DNA of 64,000 bases from the NCBI RefSeq assembly GCF_029238095.1, contig NZ_JAQWGS010000024.1:62001-126000 (forward strand). The letters are read 5' to 3'. A program made the position numbers and the translations under genes. Numbering within the stretch: the stretch's first letter is position 1; each line of letters starts with the position of its first letter. Shown in pieces: positions 1 through 7,977 of the stretch. Origin of the DNA: Lacinutrix sp. (GTDB lineage Bacteria; Bacteroidota; Bacteroidia; Flavobacteriales; Flavobacteriaceae). The notes below the pieces were generated by a model that made no database searches, was not told where the DNA came from, and saw only the letters and a list, made by a program, of their open reading frames with translations.

Positions 1-593
1 CCAACAAGTTTAATGTTATACTCGTAATTAGCAGGAATACTTGCATGATATTCGCTGTAAAGTGTTGGTATATCTGATTGAAAATACCAAGACTTATAAT
101 TAAACATAAAAGGTGTGTCTAAAGTATAGCTGTATTTAATAACAGAACCTTCTTTTATGTCAGGCATTGTAAACTTAACTAAAGTATAGTTATTGTTATA
201 ATTTTCGGTAAAAACCTGGCTTTTATCTAGTTTCTGTATATCTACAGTACCATTAGCATTCATATTAGATGTTGTGCCTACTATATCTGTAATCTTTTCT
301 TTTCTATCACTATTGTTATATAACAAAACAGAAATATCTGCTTTACTAAAACCATCTCTGTTTAAAATTTTGATTTTACGTTTTATTTCGGTTTTTAATC
401 TAAAATCATCTGGGTCTACATAAGAGTTTCCATACTCGTAAATTACTAAAGCATTTGCTGTAGAGTCTTTACTATATGTATTAATGGTTAAATCATCGTT
501 AGTTACGTTGTAACCAGAAGCATTAAATTTTGCCTGAGAAAAACTAATAAATGTAATTAGTAAAAAGGTTAGTGTGGTTGCGATTTTTTTCAT
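1..593 (-). CDS. DUF3857 (transglutaminase-like) secreted protein, N-terminal part
   Basis: This is the first 197 or so codons of a leftward gene that runs off the window. It starts at ATG 593-591, directly after the stop codon of the upstream exonuclease gene (TAA then ATG with no gap), so the two are probably co-transcribed. Residues 1-19 form a signal peptide ending SFSQ. The mature part contains motifs such as RLKTEIKRKIKILNRDG, TMPDIKEGSVIKYSYTL and YKSWYFQSDIP, which match the N-terminal DUF3857 domain of Bacteroidota surface proteins that usually carry a transglutaminase-like domain further on. The C-terminal part is not visible, so the catalytic triad cannot be checked. The substrate is unknown. 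Confidence 0.8.
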   Translation of the reverse strand, partial: MKKIATTLTFLLITFISFSQAKFNASGYNVTNDDLTINTYSKDSTANALVIYEYGNSYVDPDDFRLKTEIKRKIKILNRDGFSKADISVLLYNNSDRKEKITDIVGTTSNMNANGTVDIQKLDKSQVFTENYNNNYTLVKFTMPDIKEGSVIKYSYTLDTPFMFNYKSWYFQSDIPTLYSEYHASIPANYEYNIKLV

Positions 594-1955
594 TTAAAAT
601 TTAAGAATTTTAAGGCGTTTGTTTTTGCGTAAATAGCTTTGTATTATATGCTGTGTATGTCTATTATTTTCCATAGGAGTTATAATAGATTTTAATATTT
701 TAATATTATTTAATTGGTAGTTTAAGTCGAAAAAGCCATAGCCAGCAAACACACCATTTTCTATTAAAATGGCACTACGTTCTTCAATTTCACGACCTCT
801 ATCTATTACAATCATGTTTTGGTTTTTATAGCTGTATTTTTCTATAAAATCGGTTACTCTTTTATTGTAAAGTGTTGTATTTTCTTCGTTAACACAGGCG
901 CCTTCACATTCTTTTAATTCATATTTAAAACAACTGTTAAGGGTTTTTTCTAAACCTGAAAGTTTTAAACATAAAGTATACGTTTCTGCTGCGCGATGTA
1001 AAAAATCTTTAGCACTTTGTCTATTGGTAAAAGTAGTAATGGCTTTTTTACGACCATCTGAAATATCTATGGTTAAGTTTATATAACCGTTGGTGTCTGT
1101 AGTGCTATATAAAGCATGAGAAAATAATGTTTTTCTTAACGCACGATTAAAAATAGGTTTGTTTTGTTTTATCTCGTGGCTTTCTTTTAATAAAGCAATG
1201 AGTTCGCTTCCTGTGGCTTCAAAAGTTACTGTGGCTACGTGTAATTGAATTTTTTTAGATTTTCTATCTGTTCCAGTAAAATGCTGGTTAATTCGTTTTT
1301 TAATATTTTTACTTTTTCCTATGTAAATAATTTTACCTTCTTTATTGTGTATGTAATACACTCCAGTAACCGATGGCATATTTGCAATAATTTCAATTAG
1401 TTTTGGCTCTAATTGTAATTTTGGTTCTTTGCGTAAAAATTTTTGAATAATGGTTTTTTCTACATCTTTATTTAATAACAATTTAAAGAGTTTTACAGTT
1501 GCCAGTGCATCTCCAGAGGCACGATGTCTGTCTGTAACAGGAATACCTAAAGAGCGTACTAATTTCCCAAGACTGTAGGATGGTAAATCTGGAATCAACG
1601 TTTTTGCTAACTCCACGGTACATAATGTTTCCCGATCAAAATCGAAACCTAAGCGTTTAAATTCTGTCGTTAATATTCTATTATCAAATTTGGCATTGTG
1701 TGCTACAAGTATGCAGCCTTCAGTAATTTCTACTACACGTTTAGCAACCTCGAAGAATTTAGGAGCATTACGTAGCATTTTACTATTTATACCAGTTAGG
1801 TTTACAACAAATGGTTGGATATCTCTTTCCGGATTTACTAAGCTAATAAATTGGTCTACAACTTCATGACCATCAAATTTATAAATAGCAATCTCTGTTA
1901 TGCCTTCTTCATTATACTTACCACCAGTGGTTTCTATGTCTAATATTGCGTAAAT
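594..1955 (-). CDS. DEDDh 3'-5' exonuclease fused to a GIY-YIG nuclease domain (PolC/DnaQ-epsilon-like)
   Basis: Likely a DNA-processing nuclease. The first ATG in frame is at 1778, but the frame stays open upstream and encodes the essential exonuclease motif I, LDIETTG, so the protein must start earlier. No ATG, GTG or TTG exists between the upstream in-frame TAA and this motif; I place the start at ATT 1955, giving 453 residues. Numbered from there, motif I holds D6 and E8, AHNAKFD is at about 84-92, and H144-x4-D149 is motif III. A UvrC/Cho-type GIY-YIG domain begins near 198 (GVYYI, then IYIGKSKNI). This domain fusion is known in Bacteroidota. The upstream side abuts an inverted repeat and a four-helix-bundle gene, which may explain the missing start codon. 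Confidence 0.82.
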   Translation of the reverse strand: MYAILDIETTGGKYNEEGITEIAIYKFDGHEVVDQFISLVNPERDIQPFVVNLTGINSKMLRNAPKFFEVAKRVVEITEGCILVAHNAKFDNRILTTEFKRLGFDFDRETLCTVELAKTLIPDLPSYSLGKLVRSLGIPVTDRHRASGDALATVKLFKLLLNKDVEKTIIQKFLRKEPKLQLEPKLIEIIANMPSVTGVYYIHNKEGKIIYIGKSKNIKKRINQHFTGTDRKSKKIQLHVATVTFEATGSELIALLKESHEIKQNKPIFNRALRKTLFSHALYSTTDTNGYINLTIDISDGRKKAITTFTNRQSAKDFLHRAAETYTLCLKLSGLEKTLNSCFKYELKECEGACVNEENTTLYNKRVTDFIEKYSYKNQNMIVIDRGREIEERSAILIENGVFAGYGFFDLNYQLNNIKILKSIITPMENNRHTQHIIQSYLRKNKRLKILKF

Positions 1956-1973
1956 AAATATAAAGTTAAAAGT

Positions 1974-1996
1974 TAATAGTTAAAAACTAAAAGTTA
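1974..1996 (+). repeat. Left arm of 23-bp perfect inverted repeat flanking the four-helix-bundle gene
   Basis: These 23 bases are the exact reverse complement of 2363-2385. The arm lies between the start of the exonuclease gene and the end of the four-helix-bundle gene. It sits inside a short AT-rich stretch with internal repetition (agttaaaagttaatagtta type), so part of the match could reflect low complexity. A perfect 23-base match at both ends of a single gene is still unlikely by chance. Confidence 0.75.
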
Positions 1997-2002
1997 CTTA
2001 CT

Positions 2003-2350
2003 CTAAGATTTCATTGTGTTAATTGTAGAAACTAACATTTTTATTAATTCCTTATTAGCAAAAATAAGTGTTTTACTAGTTTCTGAATCTAAATAATTTG
2101 AGTCTTTTAATAAAGATATCCAATATTCTGTTTCGTTAGCTTCTTTAAGAGCAATGCTCATTTTACTTATAAATTCTTTATTTGATTGAGCAAACTCTGC
2201 TTCTCTAATATTAGCACCAATAGAAGTGCCACTTCTTAGTAGTTGTCTTGATAAAGTATATTCTTTATGCTTAGAAGAAATAGATTTATACACTGAAATA
2301 ATTTTTAAAGCAAAATCATAACTTTTAGTTTTTAAAATTGATTCTTTCAT
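2003..2350 (-). CDS. Four-helix-bundle protein (23S rRNA intervening-sequence family)
   Basis: A 115-residue all-helical protein with the family signatures SRQLLRSGTSIGANIREAE (about residues 34-52) and SIALKEANETEYWISLL (about 66-82). It belongs to the four-helix-bundle family first noticed in insertions within bacterial 23S rRNA genes. Its biochemical role is not established; homologues form pentamers and many are free-standing genes, as here. The gene sits between yggS and the exonuclease, is transcribed in the same direction, and is flanked by 23-bp inverted repeats. The right repeat overlaps the yggS stop codon. This suggests it arrived as a small insertion rather than being an original operon member, but no transposase is present. 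Confidence 0.85.
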   Translation of the reverse strand: MKESILKTKSYDFALKIISVYKSISSKHKEYTLSRQLLRSGTSIGANIREAEFAQSNKEFISKMSIALKEANETEYWISLLKDSNYLDSETSKTLIFANKELIKMLVSTINTMKS

Positions 2351-2362
2351 GAGTATAATTAT

Positions 2363-2385
2363 TAACTTTTAGTTTTTAACTATTA
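2363..2385 (-). repeat. Right arm of 23-bp perfect inverted repeat
   Basis: Exact reverse complement of 1974-1996, 366 bases away. It lies just upstream of the four-helix-bundle start codon (2350) and its last three bases are the stop codon of yggS, so the repeat begins exactly at the end of the neighbouring gene. Confidence 0.75.
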
Positions 2386-3045
2386 GTTACGATAGCCAAA
2401 GATACTACTTCCTACACGAACCATTGTACTACCACAAGCAATTGCTAATTGGTAATCTCCACTCATTCCCATACTAATAGTTTGTAGTTTACAATTTTCT
2501 GTTTTTAGTGTTATTAAAGTATCGAAAGTAGCTTTTAAAAGTTTGAATTCTTTTTCAATTTGTTCAGTATTATCGGTAAACGTTGCCATTCCCATAACGC
2601 CAGTTACTTTTATGTTTTTTAATGCTGAAAAGTCCTGAGATAGTAATATGTTTTTAGCTTCTTCAGGACGCATTCCAAATTTAGACTCTTCTTCAGCAAT
2701 TTTAATTTGAAGCAAACAGTCTATAACTCTGTTGTGTTTTAATGCTTGCTTATTTATTTCTTTAAGTAATTTAAAACTCTCCACACCATGAATTAAGCCT
2801 ACAAAAGGTGCCATGTATTTTACCTTGTTGCGTTGTACATGTCCAATCATGTGCCACTCAATATCCTTTGGCATTTGCTCGTGCTTTCCTGCCATTTCTT
2901 GGATTTTATTTTCTCCAAAAATGCGTTGTCCAGCATTATAGGCTTCCATTAAATCGCTCACTGGTTTAGTTTTAGAAACTGCAACTAGTGTTACATGTTC
3001 TGGGAGTGTGTTTTTTATGTTGTTTAGGTTTTGTTTTATGCTCAT
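2383..3045 (-). CDS. yggS: YggS/PLPBP family pyridoxal-phosphate homeostasis protein
   Basis: A 220-residue single-domain PLP-binding protein with the alanine-racemase-like barrel fold, acting in vitamin B6 and amino-acid homeostasis in the cytoplasm rather than as an enzyme. Key landmarks are VAVSKTKP, with the PLP-linking lysine at K25, FGENKIQE, EWHMIGHVQRNKVK, MGMATF, and the C-terminal MSGDYQLAIACGSTMVRVGSSIFG that binds the cofactor phosphate. The length is normal for the family. It lies upstream of the four-helix-bundle gene and exonuclease on the same strand, and its stop codon is shared with an inverted repeat arm. Confidence 0.95.
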   Translation of the reverse strand: MSIKQNLNNIKNTLPEHVTLVAVSKTKPVSDLMEAYNAGQRIFGENKIQEMAGKHEQMPKDIEWHMIGHVQRNKVKYMAPFVGLIHGVESFKLLKEINKQALKHNRVIDCLLQIKIAEEESKFGMRPEEAKNILLSQDFSALKNIKVTGVMGMATFTDNTEQIEKEFKLLKATFDTLITLKTENCKLQTISMGMSGDYQLAIACGSTMVRVGSSIFGYRN

Positions 3046-3221
3046 TAATTAAATCTATTGTTATTTATTTTAAATAGTCCTCAATCATTTCTAAAAAAAT
3101 GAAATGGATTAAATATTTTTTTCATGTTTCACATCTCTCTAAATTTAGACTCTTCTACTCCATCAATTTTTGGAATACAGAGAACGACTACTAATGACTA
3201 ACTACTTAAAACGCCTGTTAT

Positions 3222-4460
3222 TTAAAACTCATAAATAGTGACACCACTTCTTAATTTAGGCTCAATGTATGTGCTTTTAGGTGGCATTTTAAGTCCATCG
3301 TCTGCAATGTGTTTCATTTGTTCTATTGTAGCAGGAACCATACCAAAACCAACTGTAAACTCTCCATTATCTATTTTGCTTTTAAGATTTATGATGTCTT
3401 TTTTTCCACTTAGGTAATCTATGCGTTTATCGCTTCGTAAATCTGTAATTCCTAAAATAGGTTTTAAAATGGTTTGATAGAGTAGTTGTGCATCGAGTTC
3501 CTCTAAAGAGGTTTTAAACTTATAATTTGTTTTACGTAAATACATAGAATAAAATTCGCCATCTAAATACATACTAAAATGATGCACTTTCGATGGTTTG
3601 TATGGCATAATTCCTCTATTTTCTATGCGATATAAAGTATCTAATTGTATTAAAAATTCTTCTTTGGTTAAACCGTTTAAGTCTTTAACTAATCGGTTAA
3701 ATTCATGTATGCGTAATTCAGACTCAGGGATTAGAAAACTCATAAAAAAATTATAAGTTTCATCTCCTTTATGCCTTTTATTTTCAGCTTTTAAATCTTT
3801 ACAAAGTAAAAGTGAGGAAGATGATCTGTGATGACCATCTGCAATATAAAGCGTTTCCATTGCTTCAAAAGCCTCTGTAATAGTATTTATATGTGCTTCG
3901 CTATCTATTTGCCAAAGGTAATGCGTATCGCGATAGGTTGTTGTGAATTCGAATTCTGCACGTTGTTCTTGTATTTCTGCCATAATAGATGAAATGGCTT
4001 TACTATCAGGATAGGTGAGGAGCACAGGTTCTGCATTAAAACCTACCTTTTTTAAGTAGTCTTTAAAAACAATTTCTCTGCTGGCAATGGTATCTTCATG
4101 TTTTTTTATAACATCGTTTTGGTAATCTTCAACACTTGCAGCAGCTACAATGCCATTAAAAGTTTGTTGGTCGCGATCTACAATTTTATAAATGTAAAAC
4201 GAAGGCTTTTTATCTTGAACAAATACACCATCTTCTTTAAATTCTGAATAGCGATTTTTAACCAACTGATAGCGTCCTGCTCCAGAAATTTCCTTGTCAT
4301 ATTTATAACCAGGATTGACAATGTGTAAAAATGAAAACGGATTGTAATCTAAACGTGCTTCGCGTTCTGCTTGCGTATAACTTTGGTAGGAACGTGAGGC
4401 TACAAGGCTAACTTTGTCTCGTGTTGGTTTTACTGCGCGAAAAGGTTTTATTACTGCCAT
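3222..4460 (-). CDS. DUF1015 family protein (SerK-like kinase family)
   Basis: A 412-residue protein that starts MAVIKPFRAVKPTRDK, typical of DUF1015, and carries the hallmark YIADGHHRSSSSLL near residues 206-219 and the N-terminal NPFSFLHIVNPG motif. An archaeal member, SerK of Thermococcus, is an ADP-dependent free-serine kinase; whether the bacterial members share that activity is not known to me. In many relatives the gene lies near serA/serC, but here its neighbours are yggS and a 3-hydroxyacyl-CoA dehydrogenase. About 175 bases separate it from yggS, so it may have its own transcript. Confidence 0.85.
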   Translation of the reverse strand: MAVIKPFRAVKPTRDKVSLVASRSYQSYTQAEREARLDYNPFSFLHIVNPGYKYDKEISGAGRYQLVKNRYSEFKEDGVFVQDKKPSFYIYKIVDRDQQTFNGIVAAASVEDYQNDVIKKHEDTIASREIVFKDYLKKVGFNAEPVLLTYPDSKAISSIMAEIQEQRAEFEFTTTYRDTHYLWQIDSEAHINTITEAFEAMETLYIADGHHRSSSSLLLCKDLKAENKRHKGDETYNFFMSFLIPESELRIHEFNRLVKDLNGLTKEEFLIQLDTLYRIENRGIMPYKPSKVHHFSMYLDGEFYSMYLRKTNYKFKTSLEELDAQLLYQTILKPILGITDLRSDKRIDYLSGKKDIINLKSKIDNGEFTVGFGMVPATIEQMKHIADDGLKMPPKSTYIEPKLRSGVTIYEF

Positions 4461-4539
4461 GTATTTAGTTTTCAGTTTTAGTTTAGGAGTAGAACTATGT
4501 AAAACAGATTCTGCTACAGTAAACTACGACTAGGATTAT

Positions 4540-5430
4540 TTACTTCAAAAACTGCTTCGCAACATGTTCTGCTTTTCTGCTTTCAGAATAATTATAAAAT
4601 CCTTCACCAGATTTCACACCTAGTTTTCCTGCGCGAACCATGTTTACTAATAGAGGACAAGGTGCATACTTTGGGTTTTTAAAGCCGTCGTACATAACGT
4701 TTAAAATAGACAAACATACGTCAAGGCCAATAAAATCTGCTAATTGTAATGGACCCATTGGATGTGCCATACCAAGTTTCATAACGGTATCAATCTCTTC
4801 AACTCCTGCAACACCATTGTATAATGTTTCAATAGATTCGTTAAGCATTGGCATTAAAATTCTATTGGCTACAAATCCAGGATAATCGTTAACTTCTGTA
4901 GGTATTTTGCCTAAGGTTTTAGATAACTCCATAATGGTATTGGTCACTTCATCGCTAGTATTATAACCACGTATAATCTCTACCAGTTTCATAATTGGTA
5001 CAGGATTCATAAAATGCATTCCAATTACCATTTCTGGACGAGAAGTAACAGCACCAATTTGTGTTATAGAAATAGAAGAGGTATTTGTTGCCAAAATAGT
5101 ATCATCTGGACAAGCTTCGTCTAATTGTTTGAAAATTTTTAATTTTAAATCGATGTTTTCTGTTGCAGCTTCTACAACTAAACTTGCATATTCTACACCT
5201 TCTGTTATGCTTGTATATGTTGTTATGTTGCTTAAGGTTTCTGCTTTATCTGCTTCTGTAATTTTTTCTTTAGCGACCATTCTATCTAAATTCTTAGAAA
5301 TAGTTGCTATTCCTTTTTTTAAAGAGGCTTCACTAATGTCTATTAATTGTACTTTAAAACCTGATTGTGCAAAGGTGTGAGCGATACCATTTCCCATAGT
5401 TCCTGCTCCAATTACTGCTACGTTTTTCAT
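4540..5430 (-). CDS. 3-hydroxybutyryl-CoA dehydrogenase (3-hydroxyacyl-CoA dehydrogenase)
   Basis: A 296-residue NAD(P)-dependent enzyme that interconverts acetoacetyl-CoA and 3-hydroxybutyryl-CoA in fatty acid or aromatic acid degradation. The N-terminal Rossmann motif GAGTMGNG is at residues 8-15. The catalytic region reads NTSSISITQI followed by IGMHFMNPVPIMKLVE, giving the catalytic histidine and glutamate. The C-terminal dimerisation domain ends with LGVKSGEGFYNY. Length and domain order match the single-function enzyme, not the large FadB/FadJ fusion. No other beta-oxidation gene is adjacent, so the pathway cannot be fixed from context. Confidence 0.93.
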   Translation of the reverse strand: MKNVAVIGAGTMGNGIAHTFAQSGFKVQLIDISEASLKKGIATISKNLDRMVAKEKITEADKAETLSNITTYTSITEGVEYASLVVEAATENIDLKLKIFKQLDEACPDDTILATNTSSISITQIGAVTSRPEMVIGMHFMNPVPIMKLVEIIRGYNTSDEVTNTIMELSKTLGKIPTEVNDYPGFVANRILMPMLNESIETLYNGVAGVEEIDTVMKLGMAHPMGPLQLADFIGLDVCLSILNVMYDGFKNPKYAPCPLLVNMVRAGKLGVKSGEGFYNYSESRKAEHVAKQFLK

Positions 5431-5557
5431 AAATTATTTATTTTTTTATTTCCGCAAAGGCGTTAATATATCTTATTTTATGGTCTTACAATGCTTTGAG
5501 ATTTTCATTCGAGTAAGACTGAAAAGTGATGACTGCTTGCTTACCGCTTACTAAATT

Positions 5558-6517
5558 TTAAAACTGATCAATTATCATTGTTGCTACACGCAAGGCTTCT
5601 GTACCATCGTGTAAGGTTACTATTGGTTTTGTATTGGTATTAATAGCATCTGCAAAAGTTTCAAGCTCATCTAAAATAGCGTTATTGTTAGCTACTTCAG
5701 GATTATCAAAATAAATTTGCTTTTTTATACCTTCTGCGTTTTGAAGAATCATATCGAAATCTCCTGGTATTTCTGGAGCGTCTTTCATTTTTACAACTTC
5801 ACATTTCTTTTCTAAAAAATCTACAGAAATGTAGGCGTCTTTTTGAAAAAACCTTGTTTTACGCATATTTTTTAATGAAATTCTACTTGCTGTTAAGTTT
5901 GCAACACAGCCGTTTACAAATTCTATTCTTGCGTTCGCAATGTCTGGTGTATCACTAATAACAGAGACTCCACTTGCAGACACACTTTTAACTTTAGATT
6001 GTACTACGCTTAAAATAACATCAATATCATGAATCATTAAATCTAAAACCACAGGAACGTCTGTTCCTCTTGGATTAAATTCTGCAAGACGATGTGCCTC
6101 AATAAACATTGGGTTGTTTAATTGGTGTTTTATGGCTTTAAAAGCAGGATTAAAACGTTCTACATGTCCAACTTGACCTTTAACACCATGTTCTGCTACC
6201 AAAGTTCTTAACGTTTCGGCTTCTTCAACTGTATTGGTTATAGGTTTTTCTATAAAAATGTGCTTGCCTTTTGCAATGGCTTGCCTGGCACAATCGTAGT
6301 GAGAGAGTGTTGGTGTAACAATATCTACCATATCTACTGCGTCTATTAAAGCTTCAATAGAATTAAAGTATTTGTAACCAAATTCTGCTTCTACTTTTTT
6401 ACCATTTTCTTCACTAGAATCATAAAAACCTATAAGGTTATATTTTTCAGACTGATTTAGTAATCTTAAATGAATTTTTCCAAGGTGTCCAGCACCTAAA
6501 ACTCCAGCGTTTAGCAT
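5558..6517 (-). CDS. Gfo/Idh/MocA family oxidoreductase
   Basis: A 319-residue NAD(P)-binding oxidoreductase. The Rossmann motif GAGHLG is at residues 8-13 and the family lysine lies in HIFIEKPIT near residue 95. A downstream GHVERFNPAF and MIHDIDVILS fit the second, substrate-binding alpha/beta domain. The family acts on sugars and inositols or on nucleotide-sugar precursors, and the substrate here cannot be read from the sequence. It is transcribed with the dehydrogenase downstream (gap about 127 bases) and with ompH upstream (gap about 86 bases). There is no sugar gene cluster nearby. Confidence 0.88.
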   Translation of the reverse strand: MLNAGVLGAGHLGKIHLRLLNQSEKYNLIGFYDSSEENGKKVEAEFGYKYFNSIEALIDAVDMVDIVTPTLSHYDCARQAIAKGKHIFIEKPITNTVEEAETLRTLVAEHGVKGQVGHVERFNPAFKAIKHQLNNPMFIEAHRLAEFNPRGTDVPVVLDLMIHDIDVILSVVQSKVKSVSASGVSVISDTPDIANARIEFVNGCVANLTASRISLKNMRKTRFFQKDAYISVDFLEKKCEVVKMKDAPEIPGDFDMILQNAEGIKKQIYFDNPEVANNNAILDELETFADAINTNTKPIVTLHDGTEALRVATMIIDQF

Positions 6518-6603
6518 TCTTTTTACGTTTTTTTCAAAAATAAGATTTTTAATTTTTTAATTTACGTTCTTATTCATCTTTTTACCAATTTCGTTTTTTT
6601 TGT

Positions 6604-7116
6604 TTATTTTAAAGTTATGCCAAGTTTTTCGGCGACTTTAAGTGTCAAATCATATAAAGGATCAATGTAGGCTAATTCGTTTCCATCTAGCGTAAAAATT
6701 TGAGTGTATTTTTCTTGTTTTGCAATTTCAGAAACTGCTTGGCCAACCTTACTAAAAAGTGGTCGCATGAGCTCTTCTTGTTTTAATTGAACTAGTTCAG
6801 CGGCATTTTGTCTAAATTTCTGAATATCAGTTTCTAAATTAAAAATGTCTTGCTGCTTTTTCTTTCTAGCTTCATCATCCATTGTAGCAAAAACTTTATT
6901 AGCTGCCTCAACTTCTTTTTCGTAGGCTTCTAATTTTAATTTTAAATCATTCTGTAATTGTTTTTCATAGTCTTCAATTCCAGTTTTTACTTTTCCAATT
7001 TCAGGTAATTTAGTAACTATAACGTTAATATTAACTGTACCTACCTTTGTTTGAGCTGTTACTGTATATGAGCTAAAAAGGATTACTAATGAGTAAAATA
7101 AGTATTTAATTTTCAT
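6604..7116 (-). CDS. OmpH/Skp family periplasmic chaperone
   Basis: A 170-residue exported protein with a signal peptide of about 21 residues ending TVTAQ. The remainder is a long charged coiled coil (about residues 45-120, for example EKQLQNDLKLKLEAYEKEVE) bounded by two beta-rich ends, the VGTVNINVIVTKLPE start and the YTQIFTLDGNELAYIDP end, which together make the Skp/OmpH fold. Skp holds unfolded outer-membrane proteins in the periplasm. It is the first gene of the leftward run, facing pcm across a 212-base divergent intergenic region that contains no other gene I can see. Confidence 0.9.
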   Translation of the reverse strand: MKIKYLFYSLVILFSSYTVTAQTKVGTVNINVIVTKLPEIGKVKTGIEDYEKQLQNDLKLKLEAYEKEVEAANKVFATMDDEARKKKQQDIFNLETDIQKFRQNAAELVQLKQEELMRPLFSKVGQAVSEIAKQEKYTQIFTLDGNELAYIDPLYDLTLKVAEKLGITLK

Positions 7117-7328
7117 AATTTTTATTGTTTTATTTTTTTAAAGTTGAAACTATTTTCAGTTTTAGTTAAAGCAATGTTTATGCCATTAACACAAAACTTA
7201 AAAAGGTGTTAATTGGTTTCTTAAACATTTTTTCAAAAATAGGTGTTTTGTACTAGAAATAATAATATAAATGGGAGGTTTCAATTAGAAGATTTTAGTA
7301 TTTTTATGGCATTAAACTTTGCTTAATT

Positions 7329-7970
7329 TTGCACGATACATATAAACATAAAGGCTTAAGACAACAACTAGTTACTTTACTTAAAAACAAAGGTATTACA
7401 AACGATGCCGTTTTAAATGCCATAGGAAAAATACCAAGGCATTTGTTTATGGATTCTGGTTTTTTAGATCACGCGTATCAAGACAAAGCATTTCCTATTG
7501 CTGCAGACCAAACCATTTCTCAACCCTATACTGTTGCTTTTCAAACGGAATTAATGGAGGTTAATAGAGGCGATAAAGTTCTAGAAATTGGAACTGGAAG
7601 TGGTTACCAAACTGCAGTATTATGTGAATTAGGAGCAAAAATTTACACCATTGAAAGGCAGCAGGAATTGTTTAAAATAACTAGTAAGTTTTTGCCTAAA
7701 TTAGGTTACAGAGCAAAGAAATTTATTTTTGGAGACGGTTATAAAGGCTGGGTTGAGCAAGCACCATATAAAAGTATTATTGTAACTGCTGGAGCACCTT
7801 TTGTTCCTAAGCCATTATTGGCACAATTAGAAATTGGTGGTCGTTTGGTAATTCCTGTTGGTGAAAACGTTCAAATAATGACGCTTTTTGTTAGAACAGG
7901 TTTGAAAGCATTTGAGAAAACCGAATTTGGTGAATTTAGATTTGTACCGCTTTTGGAGGATAAGAATTAA
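7329..7970 (+). CDS. pcm: Protein-L-isoaspartate O-methyltransferase
   Basis: A 213-residue SAM-dependent enzyme that methylates L-isoaspartyl residues to start repair of aged proteins. PCMT landmarks are IPRHLFMD, the substrate-binding QTISQPYTVA at 61-70, and SAM motif I VLEIGTGSG at 84-92, followed by GDGYKGW and the post-II region FVPKPLLAQLEIGGRLVIPVG. The start is TTG at 7329, since no ATG occurs before residue 41 and HDTYKHKGLRQ aligns with normal N-termini. That TTG lies within a TAATTTTG sequence that resembles the -7 promoter motif, probably by chance. The next gene begins 7 bases after the stop, so the two may be co-transcribed. Confidence 0.93.
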   Translation: MHDTYKHKGLRQQLVTLLKNKGITNDAVLNAIGKIPRHLFMDSGFLDHAYQDKAFPIAADQTISQPYTVAFQTELMEVNRGDKVLEIGTGSGYQTAVLCELGAKIYTIERQQELFKITSKFLPKLGYRAKKFIFGDGYKGWVEQAPYKSIIVTAGAPFVPKPLLAQLEIGGRLVIPVGENVQIMTLFVRTGLKAFEKTEFGEFRFVPLLEDKN

Positions 7971-7977
7971 AATTATT

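Noticed and set aside
4640..4885. Open frame on the plus strand opposite the 3-hydroxybutyryl-CoA dehydrogenase
   Set aside because: Its composition mirrors the real gene on the other strand and it has no family motifs; it is antisense to conserved coding sequence.
7324..7331. TAATTTTG as promoter of pcm
   Set aside because: It overlaps the required TTG start codon, so a transcript from it would lack the start; likely chance similarity.
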